Of a stretch of 64,000 nucleotides of DNA, positions 55,476 through 63,852 are shown in pieces. Origin of the DNA: Sphingomonas sp. (GTDB taxonomy: Bacteria > Pseudomonadota > Alphaproteobacteria > Sphingomonadales > Sphingomonadaceae); assembly GCF_019635515.1 (NCBI RefSeq), contig NZ_JAHBZI010000002.1, positions 879,001 to 943,000 of the forward strand, given 5' to 3'. A program made the translations under genes and the position numbers. How positions within the stretch are numbered: position 1 is the stretch's first letter; each line of letters opens with the position of its first letter. The notes beneath the pieces are model-generated. The model saw only the letters and a program-made list of their open reading frames with translations. It did no database searches and was not told the DNA's origin.

Positions 55476-55846
55476 CGCCGTTTGGTCAACGCCGTCACGC
55501 AGCTGGCCGGATCGATCGGGCTGCCGTCGCGCTGGCGAGTGTCGAACCAGGTGACCAGCGGCTCGCCGCGGCCCTTGGGATAGAGATAGGCGTCGAGCAC
55601 GCAGATCGGGCCGGCGAACTGGAGCTTGCGGGCGCTGCCCTCGCTTATGTCGAGATACGGCGCGCCGAACTGGGCGATCAGCCGAGCCGCCGGCTGGCCG
55701 CTGACCGTGGTCGCCATGCCGGGCGGCAGCGGCGCGGAGGCGGACGCTCCGGCAGGCACCGGCACATAGCCGGCCGATCGCACCGGAGGAGCGCTCTCGC
55801 CGCAGGCGGCCAGCGCCAAGGCACCGCCGATGATCCAGTATTTCAT
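55472..55846 (-). CDS. Small lipoprotein
   Basis: This 124-residue lipoprotein has a lipobox ALAAC (Cys near residue 15), a Pro/Ala/Ser-rich linker, then a compact domain: LIAQFGAPYLDISEGSARKLQFAGPICVLDAYLYPKGRG. That pattern (G-x-P-x-x-D, a beta strand, and a Cys before LDAYLY) is seen in small sphingomonad lipoproteins of unknown function. The upstream EI24-like gene overlaps its start by 4 bp, so the two may be one transcript. It converges with the TonB-like gene. Confidence 0.65.
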   Translation of the reverse strand: MKYWIIGGALALAACGESAPPVRSAGYVPVPAGASASAPLPPGMATTVSGQPAARLIAQFGAPYLDISEGSARKLQFAGPICVLDAYLYPKGRGEPLVTWFDTRQRDGSPIDPASCVTALTKRR

Positions 55847-56520
55847 GCGCGCCTGCCTCTATGGAATGCGTGGGTAGCCATCGCCGCGCCGAGCACCGGG
55901 CCGACCAGCGCCACGACGGGTATCAGCAATATGCCGGTGCCGAACATGCCGAGTATGAACCGCCGAAGGCTCGTCCGGCTCCGCCATCGCGGCAAGTCGC
56001 GGTATTTCATGTGCCGCGCCGCGACCATGTCGCCGAGATCGCGGCCGAGCAGCCAGGAATTTACGATGAAGAAGGCGACGGCGGTGCCGACGCCGGTGAT
56101 CAGCAGGGCGATATAGATTGGCGACAGCGCGAGATTGATGAGGATGATGCGGATGCCCGATCCCAATCCCATCGCCAGCGAACGCGCGAAGGGCACGTCG
56201 CGGGCATCGGCGTGCGCGCCGGGATAATATTTGGCCTCGACCGCTGCGACGACCTCGTCGGCGAAGATGCCGATCACGCCGATGGCGATCGCGCGAAACA
56301 GCAGCCAGTGCGCCGCCAGCAGCAGCACGATCACCGCGATATCGGCAAAGGGCCCCGAATATCCGTTGAGCCAGCGGGCCGCGGCCCAGTGAATTCCGTA
56401 ATAAAGCCCGATGCCGAGCCCGGCGAACAGCACGAGCGTGATCAGCAGCGACTTGAGGAAGACCATCGCCACGCGGCCGTCGAGCAATTGCCCCAGCGAC
56501 AGGAAGAACGCCTGGATCAT
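55843..56520 (-). CDS. EI24 domain-containing membrane protein
   Basis: This 225-residue membrane protein has about four to five helices. The motif FARSLAMGLGSGIRIILINLALSPIYIALLI and the later WLLGRDLGDMVAARHM-RYRDLPRWR fit EI24/CysZ-type proteins. CysZ of enteric bacteria imports sulfate, but many EI24 proteins have no proven role. The ATG at 56520 is chosen for the first hydrophobic helix; an earlier in-frame ATG at 56589 would run into the divergent gene's region. The stop overlaps the next lipoprotein start by 4 bp. It diverges from adenosine kinase. Confidence 0.8.
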   Translation of the reverse strand: MIQAFFLSLGQLLDGRVAMVFLKSLLITLVLFAGLGIGLYYGIHWAAARWLNGYSGPFADIAVIVLLLAAHWLLFRAIAIGVIGIFADEVVAAVEAKYYPGAHADARDVPFARSLAMGLGSGIRIILINLALSPIYIALLITGVGTAVAFFIVNSWLLGRDLGDMVAARHMKYRDLPRWRSRTSLRRFILGMFGTGILLIPVVALVGPVLGAAMATHAFHRGRRA

Positions 56521-56575
56521 TGCGGACTCCTTTGCAGCCCGATAGGGGCAGCCGCAACCCAATTGGAGCAAAGAC

Positions 56576-57574
56576 TTGACCAGCCCCACCTATGACGTGG
56601 TCGCGATCGGCAACGCGATCGTCGATATTCTCGCCCAGGCCGACGATGCTTTCATCGAGGAAATCGGTGTAGCCAAGGGCTCGATGCAACTGATCTTCTC
56701 GCCCGAGGATGCCGACGCGCTCTATGCCAAGATGGGTCCGGGCCGCGAGGTTTCGGGCGGTTCGGCCGGCAACACCGTGGCGGCGATCGCCGCGATGGGC
56801 GGCAAGGCGGCATTCATCGGCCAGGTCGCCGACGACCAGCTCGGCGCCGTCTTCGCGCACGATCTGCGCGCCGCCGGTGTTCATTTCGACACCGCGGTGC
56901 GTCCGGGCCAGCCGACCACCGCGCGCTGCCTGATCTTCGTGACGCCCGATGGCCAGCGGACGATGAACACCTTCCTTGGCGCATCGCAGTTCCTGCCCGC
57001 CGCCGCGCTCGACGAGGCGGTGATCGCGGATGGCGCGATCCTCTATCTCGAAGGCTATCTGTGGGATCCGGAAGAGCCGCGCGCGGCGATGCGCCGGGCG
57101 ATCGAGATCGCGCGCGCCAACGGCCGCAAGGTCGCCTTCACGCTCAGCGACGTGTTCTGCATCTCGCGCCACGGCGGCGATTTCCGCAAGCTGATCGAGG
57201 ACGGGATGATCGACATCCTGTTCGCCAACGAGAACGAATTGCTGGCACTGTGCGAGCATGAGGGCTTCGAGGCGGCAGTGGAGCATATCCATGGCAAGGT
57301 GCCGCTGCTGGTCGTCACCCGTGGCGAGCATGGCGCGATGGCGCTGCAGGGCTCGGAGCGCGTCGAGGTGAAGGCTGAGCCGATCGAGCGGCTGGTCGAC
57401 ACCACCGGCGCCGGCGACATGTTCGCGGCGGGCTTCCTGCATGGCCAGGCGCAGGGCAAGGGGCTGAAGGAATCGCTGACGCTGGGCGCGGTGTGCGCGG
57501 CGGAGATCATCCAGCATTATGGCGCGCGCGCCGAAGCGGACCTCAAGACGCTGGCGGCCGAAACGCTGGGATAA
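56576..57574 (+). CDS. Adenosine kinase (PfkB/ribokinase family)
   Basis: This 332-residue PfkB kinase phosphorylates adenosine to AMP by family inference. It starts with TYDVVAIGNAIVDILAQADDAFI, and carries the nucleoside-binding GGSAGNTVAAIAAMGGKAAFIGQV. The C-terminal catalytic box is DTTGAGDMFAAGFLHGQ, with the catalytic Asp near residue 283. TTG at 56576 is taken as start because GGAG lies 7 bases before and the sequence from there fits the family. It diverges from the EI24-like gene and is followed by a 111-bp gap before phoD. Confidence 0.92.
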   Translation: MTSPTYDVVAIGNAIVDILAQADDAFIEEIGVAKGSMQLIFSPEDADALYAKMGPGREVSGGSAGNTVAAIAAMGGKAAFIGQVADDQLGAVFAHDLRAAGVHFDTAVRPGQPTTARCLIFVTPDGQRTMNTFLGASQFLPAAALDEAVIADGAILYLEGYLWDPEEPRAAMRRAIEIARANGRKVAFTLSDVFCISRHGGDFRKLIEDGMIDILFANENELLALCEHEGFEAAVEHIHGKVPLLVVTRGEHGAMALQGSERVEVKAEPIERLVDTTGAGDMFAAGFLHGQAQGKGLKESLTLGAVCAAEIIQHYGARAEADLKTLAAETLG

Positions 57575-57685
57575 GGCAAGCAGCAGGGCGCTTGTATATC
57601 GCCTGTCTAGGCGATGTGCGGCGGCCCGCTTGACCTGTGTACTGTGCTATGAACCTATCACGCTACACCAATCGGGGAGCGTGCA

Positions 57686-59740
57686 ATGGATCGTCGGCGG
57701 TTTATGGCGAGCGCCGCTTCGCTCGGTGTCTGCGCGATCTGGGCGGGGCGCGGGGCTGCGGTGCCTTCGCGTGTCGCTAGGCATGAGGACCGCACGCTTT
57801 ATCCGCAAGGCGTCGCATCGGGCGATCCCGACGATCATAGCGTGGTCCTGTGGACACGGCGGCCGTTCAGCGAGGGTGCGCGCCACGAACTGACCGTGGA
57901 AGTGGCGCTGGATGCGGAGTTCCGCCGCGTCGTCGCCACCGCGAAGGCGCCGGTGCTGGCGGCGGCCGACTGGACGTGCCGGGCGATGGTCGGCGGGCTC
58001 TCGCCGGCGACAATCTATTGGTACCGCTTCAGCGACGATAGCGGCGCGGGCAGCCGCGTTGGGCGGACGATCACCGCGCCGCGCGTGAGCGACGGGCGCC
58101 CGGTCCGCTTCGCCTTCGTCTCGTGCAACAGCGTCAACGAAGGCGCGCAGAACGCCTATGCCCGGATGATCTGGGAGGATGAGCGTGCGCCGGCCGACCG
58201 CAAGATCGGCTTCGTGCTCCACCTCGGCGACTTCATCTACGAACTGGTCGAATATACCGAGGACGTTCAGCACCGTTACGCGCGCACCGTCTACGATCTC
58301 GGCCACATTCCCGATGGCCGCAAGGTCGGCAATTTCAATGTGCCGACGACGCTGGAGGGCTATCGCCACGTCTATCGCGCCCATATCGACGATCCCGACA
58401 TCCAGAACGCGCGGGCGCATTTCCCGTTCATCTGCATGGGCGACAATCACGAATTCTCGTGGCTGGGCTGGCAGAGCTTCACCAAGTTCGGCGGCAAGAT
58501 CGAGTCCGCGCAGGAATTGCGCGTCGCCGCCAACCAGGCGTGGTGGGAGTTCATCCCGTCGCGGGTGCGCAAGGTTTCGGGGGACAGGCTGGATCAGTTC
58601 GCGGCGCCGGCGGTCAAGAATACGCCGATTGAGACCTTCGACGAGCTTGGTTTTGGCACCGAAGCCAATAACCGCATCGCGGTCGGCAGCATGACCGCCT
58701 ATCGGGCGCTGCGCTACGGCAAGCATATCGAGGTGATCCTGACCGACCTGCACAGCTACAAGGCGCAGGATCCGACCGATCGTCCCGAGGCGAGCGCGCT
58801 CGACTCGGGCGAATATCCGGTGCTTCCGCAGGAATGGCTGGAGATCGTCGACGGCGGCAAGGATTATGATGGCGGCAATCCGCCAGCGACGATCGCGATC
58901 GGCGACAAGAGCATCCCCAATTTCCGCAAGGACGAGCACGCGCATACCGTGCTCGGTCGCGAGCAGAAGGCATGGCTCAAGAATCAGCTGACCGGATCGA
59001 CCGCGACCTGGAAGATCTGGGGCGTGACCAACGGCCCGATGGACCAGCGCACCGATCCCCAGAACATCCCCGCCGAGCTGGTCAAGGAGAAATGGCCGGG
59101 CAAAGGGTATGGCAGCTTCGCCAATCCCGATTTCAGCAGTGCCTATGCCGAACGCGCCGAGATCTACGATCTGGTCCGCGACCGCGAGATTTCGGGATTC
59201 GTGACGGTCTCGGGCGATCGCCACAGCTTCTGGGCGGGCTATGCCGCGCCGGCGCTGCCGCCGGCCGGGTTCAGCCCGGTCGGGCTGAGCTTCATCACCG
59301 GCTCGATCTCGGCGCCGGGGCTCGGCGAAGCGTGCGAATATTACAAGGAGTTCCCGCTGCGTCCGCTGTACGTGCGCAAGGTCGAAGGGGCCGAACCCGA
59401 ACATACCATCAACCTGACGATCAAGCGCGGCGTGCGCGCGGCGCTCGAATATGCCGCGAGCGGCGATATCGAGAAGGCGCGGGTGCTGACCAATCCCGAC
59501 AATGCCCCGCACGTCGAGTTCGTCGACATGGCCGGGCACGGCTATTCGGTCGTCACCGCCGACGCGAACGGGATCGAGACCGAATTTGTCTGCATCGTCC
59601 GCCCGATCACGCGCGCGACGACGCCGGACGGCGGTCCGTTGCGGTATCGCGTGTCGCACAGGGCCAAGCTTTGGAAGCCGGGAATGTCGCCGAAGCTGGA
59701 GCAGAAGGTGCTCGAAGGCGACCCCAAGCTGTCGATCTGA
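57686..59740 (+). CDS. phoD: Exported alkaline phosphatase D
   Basis: PhoD is a periplasmic phosphomono- and phosphodiesterase using Ca and Fe. The 684 residues start with a Tat signal (DRRRFMASAASLGVCAIWAG). The PhoD N-terminal domain has YPQGVASGDPDDHSVVLWTRR. The catalytic region has FAFVSCNSVNEGAQNAY, FVLHLGDFIYE, CMGDNHEFSW, VILTDLHSYKAQDP, and late VTVSGDRHSFWAG, the metal ligands of the family. It is alone, flanked by the adenosine kinase gene and a terminator. Pho-box sequences were not identified in 57575-57685. Confidence 0.92.
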   Translation: MDRRRFMASAASLGVCAIWAGRGAAVPSRVARHEDRTLYPQGVASGDPDDHSVVLWTRRPFSEGARHELTVEVALDAEFRRVVATAKAPVLAAADWTCRAMVGGLSPATIYWYRFSDDSGAGSRVGRTITAPRVSDGRPVRFAFVSCNSVNEGAQNAYARMIWEDERAPADRKIGFVLHLGDFIYELVEYTEDVQHRYARTVYDLGHIPDGRKVGNFNVPTTLEGYRHVYRAHIDDPDIQNARAHFPFICMGDNHEFSWLGWQSFTKFGGKIESAQELRVAANQAWWEFIPSRVRKVSGDRLDQFAAPAVKNTPIETFDELGFGTEANNRIAVGSMTAYRALRYGKHIEVILTDLHSYKAQDPTDRPEASALDSGEYPVLPQEWLEIVDGGKDYDGGNPPATIAIGDKSIPNFRKDEHAHTVLGREQKAWLKNQLTGSTATWKIWGVTNGPMDQRTDPQNIPAELVKEKWPGKGYGSFANPDFSSAYAERAEIYDLVRDREISGFVTVSGDRHSFWAGYAAPALPPAGFSPVGLSFITGSISAPGLGEACEYYKEFPLRPLYVRKVEGAEPEHTINLTIKRGVRAALEYAASGDIEKARVLTNPDNAPHVEFVDMAGHGYSVVTADANGIETEFVCIVRPITRATTPDGGPLRYRVSHRAKLWKPGMSPKLEQKVLEGDPKLSI

Positions 59741-59761
59741 TCGCAGCGCCAGGCGGACAGG

Positions 59762-59800
59762 AAAAGGGCCGGGGGATCGCTCCCCCGGCCCTTTCTTTTC
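59762..59800. terminator. Rho-independent terminator between phoD and the permease
   Basis: AAAAGGGCCGGGGGA / TCCCCCGGCCCTTTCTTTT form a strong stem with A and T tracts on both sides. It lies between the convergent phoD and the amino-acid permease gene and can serve both. Confidence 0.88.
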
Positions 59801-59812
59801 GCGGCTCCAGCC

Positions 59813-61402
59813 TCAGTGCGTGCCGGGCACCGGTGGCTCGAGATCTTCATAGGCTTCCGGCTCGGCGACGGTGTCGAGGCCGCGGCCGACATGGCTCTTG
59901 CGATAGCCATAGAGGAAATAGATCAGCAGGCCCAGGCCGCCCCAGATCGGCAGCACCATCATCGCTTCGACCGGCAGGTTGAAGTAGAGGAAGGCGCAGC
60001 CGGCCATCGAGATCGGCGCGACGATCCAAACGAGCGGCGTCTTGAACGGACGGCGGCGGCTCGGATCCTTGATGCGCAGCACCAGCACCGCGATCGACAC
60101 CATGAAGAACGCGAACAGCGTGCCCGAGTTCGAGATGTCGGCGAGCTGGCCGACCGGCAGCAGTGCCGCGGCGATCGCGACGCCAACGCCGGTGATCATG
60201 GTCACGATGTGCGGGGTCTTCCACTTGGGGTGGATCGACGCGAGCTTCTCAGGCAGCAGGCCGTCGCGCGCCATCACGAAGAAGATGCGGGTCTGACCGA
60301 ACAGCATCATCAGGATGACCGACGGCAAAGCGAGGTTGGCTGCGAGGCCGAGGGCGTTGCCGACCACCGGCCAGTTGATCTGGCGCAGGACGTGCGCCAG
60401 CGCTTCGTTCGAGCAGACCAGCTGATCGGCGTTGGCGGCCAGCTTGCAGGCGGCGGTGAACCCGGCCGAGCCCGGCTGGACGACCGAACCATCAAGACCC
60501 AGCACCGGCTGCGCGCCCATCGCGCCGATCGCGCCGGCGGCGACGAGCAGATAGAAGATGGTGCAGATCGCAAGGCTGCCGATCAGGCCGATCGGCACGT
60601 TGCGCTGCGGGTTCTTGGTCTCCTCAGCCGCGGTCGAGACCGCGTCGAAGCCGACATAGGCGAAGAAGATCGATGCCGCGGCGCCGACGATGCCCATGCC
60701 GCTGGCGCCCGTGGGGCCGAACCAGCCATTGGGCGCGAAGGGCGAAAAGTTGCCGGTTTGGAGCACCGGCAGGGTGAGGGCGATGAACACGGTGAGCGCG
60801 GTCACCTTGATCGCGACGAGCACGGCGTTGACGCGGGCGCTCTCGGTGGTGCCGATCATCAACAGCAGTGTGACGAGCAGGGCGACGACGATGGCGGGGA
60901 CGTTGACGAACCCGCTCGAGAAATCGACCGTCGGCATCCAGCCGTCGAGCCCCCAGGTCGGGCCCGCCGCCAGCATCGCTGGCACTTCGAAGCCTGTGAC
61001 CGATTTGACCAATCCCATAAAGTATCCGGACCAGCCGACCGACACGGCGGACGCGGCCACCGCATATTCGAGGATCAGCGCCCAGCCGACCATCCACGCC
61101 AGCAACTCGCCGACCACGGCATAGGTATAGGTGTAGGCGGAGCCCGAAACCGGGACCATCGAGGCCAGTTCCGAATAACAGAGCGCGGCGACGGCGCAGA
61201 CCGCGCCGGCGATGATGAAGCTCCACATCATGCCCGGGCCGGCCTTTTGCGCCGCGGCCGCGGTCAGCACGAAGATGCCGGTGCCGATGATCGCGCCGAC
61301 GCCGAGCAGCGTCAGCTGCACGGGCCCCAGGGATCGGTGGAGTGATTTTTTCTCGGCTGTCGCCAAGATGGCGTCGAGTGACTTTACGCGCCCGAATATC
61401 AT
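59813..61402 (-). CDS. Amino acid permease (APC family)
   Basis: This 529-residue inner-membrane transporter has about 12-14 helices. The cationic-amino-acid-type APC signature is GPVQLTLLGVGAIIGTGIFVLTAAAAQ in helix 1. SELASMVPVSGSAYTYTYAVVGELLAW and FFAYVGFDAVSTAAEETKNPQRNVP follow, as in the CAT/YfnA subgroup. A long periplasmic loop with two cysteines (CKLAANADQLVCSNEAL) is notable. The ATG at 61402 is taken because MIFGRVKSLDAIL is the usual start. Its substrate is probably a basic or neutral amino acid. Confidence 0.92.
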   Translation of the reverse strand: MIFGRVKSLDAILATAEKKSLHRSLGPVQLTLLGVGAIIGTGIFVLTAAAAQKAGPGMMWSFIIAGAVCAVAALCYSELASMVPVSGSAYTYTYAVVGELLAWMVGWALILEYAVAASAVSVGWSGYFMGLVKSVTGFEVPAMLAAGPTWGLDGWMPTVDFSSGFVNVPAIVVALLVTLLLMIGTTESARVNAVLVAIKVTALTVFIALTLPVLQTGNFSPFAPNGWFGPTGASGMGIVGAAASIFFAYVGFDAVSTAAEETKNPQRNVPIGLIGSLAICTIFYLLVAAGAIGAMGAQPVLGLDGSVVQPGSAGFTAACKLAANADQLVCSNEALAHVLRQINWPVVGNALGLAANLALPSVILMMLFGQTRIFFVMARDGLLPEKLASIHPKWKTPHIVTMITGVGVAIAAALLPVGQLADISNSGTLFAFFMVSIAVLVLRIKDPSRRRPFKTPLVWIVAPISMAGCAFLYFNLPVEAMMVLPIWGGLGLLIYFLYGYRKSHVGRGLDTVAEPEAYEDLEPPVPGTH

Positions 61403-61521
61403 GGATGGTCCCCTAACGCGGCGTCTAGCGCACCGCACCATTGTGAAAGGCGCGAGCCTAGCCGCAAATGCCGGGGGTGCAAGCCGTTATGTCGGTTGCG
61501 GCCGCGCCTTCGCGACGAACG

Positions 61522-61899
61522 TCAGCGCGCCAGCATCGGCCCGAGCGGCTGGCCGGCGAAGAGGTGGACATGGAGGTGCGGCACTTCCTGACCGCCATGC
61601 TGGCCTACATTGGCGAGAAGGCGATAGCCGGGCGCGACCATGTTGTTTTCGCGCGCGACATGGCCGACGGCGCGGACGAAACCGGCGATCTCGGCCTCGG
61701 GCGCCTTGGCCGAGAAATCGTCCCATGACACGTACGGACCCTTGGGGATCACGAGGATGTGCGCCGGAGCCTGCGGATTGATATCGTGGAAGGCGAGGGC
61801 GAATTCGTCTTCATAGACGGTCTTGCTGGGAATCTCGCCGCGCAGGATTTTGGCGAAGATGTTGCTCGGGTCATAGGGCTGGGTGGCGTCGATGGGCAT
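61522..61899 (-). CDS. HIT family nucleotide hydrolase/transferase
   Basis: This 125-residue HIT protein of the HINT type hydrolyses nucleoside phosphoramidates or related molecules. It has IFAKILRGEIPSKTVYEDEFALAFHDINPQAPAHILVIPK and the triad HLHVHLF near residues 108-114. It lies between the permease and a secreted-protein gene, on the same strand as the his genes but about 490 bp beyond hisE; cotranscription is uncertain. In many bacteria HIT genes sit near his genes. Confidence 0.93.
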   Translation of the reverse strand: MPIDATQPYDPSNIFAKILRGEIPSKTVYEDEFALAFHDINPQAPAHILVIPKGPYVSWDDFSAKAPEAEIAGFVRAVGHVARENNMVAPGYRLLANVGQHGGQEVPHLHVHLFAGQPLGPMLAR

Positions 61900-61923
61900 G
61901 GACGGACCTCGTATGGGAGGAGG

Positions 61924-62328
61924 CTAGGGCCAGATATCGTGGCAGACCGCGTGGAGGTCGCTCATGGCGGTGCTGCCTGCGGCGACCGGTTCTGCGGGGT
62001 CGTCCCTGGGGACATTTACGATCAGCTTTTCGCCCATCAGCGCGTGCGAGATCAGGGTCTGGATGGTCAGCGCCTTGCAATCGATGGTCAGCAGCGATCG
62101 GATACGGTTGTAGCGGCGACCATCCGAGAAACTGAGTGGTTCCGGGTAGCGGATTTCTCGCCAGAAGGTGATGCGGTTGCCATCGGGGGTCGGGCTGACG
62201 GTGTTGAGGTTGATATAGGCTTCGATGCCCCGTGCGCGGCTCGATAGCCGCCAATTCGGCGCGACGGTCTGCGGCGCCAGCGGTGTGGACATCGACAAGG
62301 CGATCGTGGCGGCAATGAACATCTGCAT
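61924..62328 (-). CDS. Secreted protein, surface-adhesin E-like
   Basis: This 134-residue exported protein has a signal peptide (MFIAATIALSMSTPLAPQ). The mature domain NWRLSSRARGIEAYINLNTV, ITFWREIRYPEPLSF and LLTIDCKALTIQTL matches the surface-adhesin E pattern (Trp start, paired strands, DC motif). A similar pattern is at 38154. The ATG at 62328 is preferred over an upstream one because it gives the normal hydrophobic start; an ATG at 62322 is also possible. It lies between hisE and the HIT gene on the same strand. Confidence 0.6.
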   Translation of the reverse strand: MQMFIAATIALSMSTPLAPQTVAPNWRLSSRARGIEAYINLNTVSPTPDGNRITFWREIRYPEPLSFSDGRRYNRIRSLLTIDCKALTIQTLISHALMGEKLIVNVPRDDPAEPVAAGSTAMSDLHAVCHDIWP

Positions 62329-62384
62329 TTCCCTTGCGCTTGTTCGACGAATGGCATCGGCGCCGAGCCGGTGCAAGCGAGCGG

Positions 62385-62699
62385 TCAGGCCGGGCGGCTG
62401 GCTTTCTCATCCAGCCCCGAGACGCCTTCGCGGCGGGCGAGCTCGGCGCGGACATCGTCGAGGGTGATACCGGCGTCGGCGAGGAGGACGAGGAGGTGGA
62501 AGAGCAGGTCGGCCGCCTCGCTGGTCAGTGCGGCCTTGTCCTGCGCGACGGCGGCGATGACGGTCTCGATCGCTTCCTCGCCAAGCTTCTCGGCGATCTT
62601 GGCGCGGCCCTTGGCGGTCAGTTTCGCGACATAGGAGGATGCGGGATCGCCGGCGCGGCGGTCGCGGATCGTCTGTTCGAGCGCGTCTAGCGTGTCCAT
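62385..62699 (-). CDS. hisE: Phosphoribosyl-ATP pyrophosphatase
   Basis: HisE removes pyrophosphate from phosphoribosyl-ATP in the second step of histidine synthesis. The 104-residue stand-alone enzyme has MDTLDALEQTIRDRR and SSYVAKLTAKGRAKIAEKLGEEAIETVIAAVAQDK. The metal-binding EExxE appears as GEEAIE, and LTSEAADLLFHLLVLLADAGI continues it. Separate HisE, not fused to HisI, is usual in alphaproteobacteria. The ATG at 62699 is chosen for the conserved MDTLDALE start. It belongs to the minus-strand his group with hisF and hisA. Confidence 0.96.
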   Translation of the reverse strand: MDTLDALEQTIRDRRAGDPASSYVAKLTAKGRAKIAEKLGEEAIETVIAAVAQDKAALTSEAADLLFHLLVLLADAGITLDDVRAELARREGVSGLDEKASRPA

Positions 62700-62730
62700 T
62701 GGTTCCGGCTGCTTGAGCCGGCGGGCCGAG

Positions 62731-62934
62731 TCAATCCTTGGCCTGGGCTTCGGGGGTCTTGCGGAAGCGTGCGCGCATGCGGCTGCGGACGAACCAGATG
62801 CCACCGGCGGCGCAGGCGGCGAGGAGAATGTCCGACAGCTCGGGCATCGAGCGCGAGCCGGCGACGCCGGTGTGCGGCGGCTCGTCGGCCAGCGCGGGGG
62901 TGGCGAGGAGCAGGAGCGGGAGGACGTAGCGCAT
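62731..62934 (-). CDS. Small exported protein with a C-terminal membrane anchor
   Basis: This 67-residue protein has a signal peptide (RYVLPLLLLATPALA), a short hydrophilic segment (DEPPHTGVAGSRS), then MPELSDILLAACAAGGIWFVRSRMRARFRK. That is a Pro-Glu start, a hydrophobic helix and a basic end, as in PEP-CTERM-type sorting signals. The PEP motif is imperfect (MPEL rather than VPEP). It lies between hisF and hisE on the same strand, separated from hisF by a GATCCTCCCC repeat. The ATG at 62934 is preferred because the longer frame runs through the repeat. Confidence 0.6.
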   Translation of the reverse strand: MRYVLPLLLLATPALADEPPHTGVAGSRSMPELSDILLAACAAGGIWFVRSRMRARFRKTPEAQAKD

Positions 62935-62963
62935 GGGGCTGGTGTAGTGGGGTTGGGTTAAAA

Positions 62964-63092
62964 GATCCTCCCCGGTACGGGGAGGTGGCAGCGCGTAGCG
63001 CTGACGGAGGGGGGCTCTCCACGCGGCGCATCGCTTGCGGCACGCCTCCTCCACCAGCTTCGCTGGTCCCCCTCCCCGTGCCGGGGAGGATC
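62964..63092. repeat. GATCCTCCCC palindromic element, copy D (arms Y and X)
   Basis: A 129-bp element runs from GATCCTCCCCGGTACGGGGA to GTGCCGGGGAGGATC. The left arm is of type Y (GGTGGCAGC, GCTGACGGAGGGGG). The right arm is type X inverted (CGCTTGCGGCACGCC, CCTCCACC, GGTCCCCCTCCCC), so it reads opposite to copies A and B. Its right end forms part of the hisF stop codon on the minus strand. Confidence 0.85.
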
Positions 63093-63852
63093 AGGAACGC
63101 ACCGGAATGCCCGCCGCCGCCAGCGCGGCATGGGCTTCGGCGACGGTGGATTGGCCGAAGTGGAAGATCGAGGCGGCGAGGACTGCGCTCGCATGACCCT
63201 TGGTCACGCCTTCGACGAGGTGCTGGAGATTGCCGACGCCGCCCGAGGCGACCACCGGCACCGTGACCTGGTCGGCGATGGTGCGGATCAGTTCGAGGTC
63301 ATAGCCGTCGCGGGTGCCGTCGCGGTCCATCGAGGTGACGAGCAGTTCGCCCGCGCCGAGTTCGGCGAGGCGCAGCGCGTGGGCGACTGCGTCGATGCCG
63401 GTCTCGCGGCGGCCGCCATGGGTGAAGACTTCCCAGCGGCCCTCGGCGACCTTGCGGGCATCGACCGAGGCGACGACGCACTGGCTGCCCATCCGCTCGG
63501 CGATTTCGCTGACGACTTCGGGGCGGGTGACGGCGGCGGAGTTGACCGCGACCTTGTCGGCGCCGGCGAGGAGGAGGGCGCGGGCATCCTCGACGGTGCG
63601 GACGCCGCCGCCGACGGTGAGCGGCATGAAGCACACCTCGGCGGTGCGGCGGACGACATCGACCATCGTGCCGCGGCCCTCGTGGCTGGCGCCGATATCG
63701 AGGAAGCACAGCTCGTCCGCGCCCGCCGAGTCATAGGCGCGGGCCTGTTCGACGGGATCGCCGGCGTCGATCAGATCGACGAAGTTGACGCCCTTGACGA
63801 CACGGCCGCCCGAGACGTCGAGGCAGGGGATGACGCGGGCGCGGACGGACAT
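63091..63852 (-). CDS. hisF: Imidazole glycerol phosphate synthase cyclase subunit
   Basis: HisF forms imidazole glycerol phosphate with HisH. The 253-residue TIM barrel has the catalytic Asp near residue 11 in [17 protein letters not shown] and the second in ASVDARK near residue 130. [11 protein letters not shown] and [13 protein letters not shown] carry the two phosphate-binding loops. The start overlaps the upstream hisA stop by one base (TAATG). The stop is completed by the end of a repeat element. Confidence 0.97.
   Translation of the reverse strand: MSVRARVIPCLDVSGGRVVKGVNFVDLIDAGDPVEQARAYDSAGADELCFLDIGASHEGRGTMVDVVRRTAEVCFMPLTVGGGVRTVEDARALLLAGADKVAVNSAAVTRPEVVSEIAERMGSQCVVASVDARKVAEGRWEVFTHGGRRETGIDAVAHALRLAELGAGELLVTSMDRDGTRDGYDLELIRTIADQVTVPVVASGGVGNLQHLVEGVTKGHASAVLAASIFHFGQSTVAEAHAALAAAGIPVRS

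Noticed and set aside
57647..59659. 670-residue minus-strand open frame across phoD
   Set aside because: Antisense shadow of phoD, with low-complexity Arg/Ala/Asp content and no motifs.
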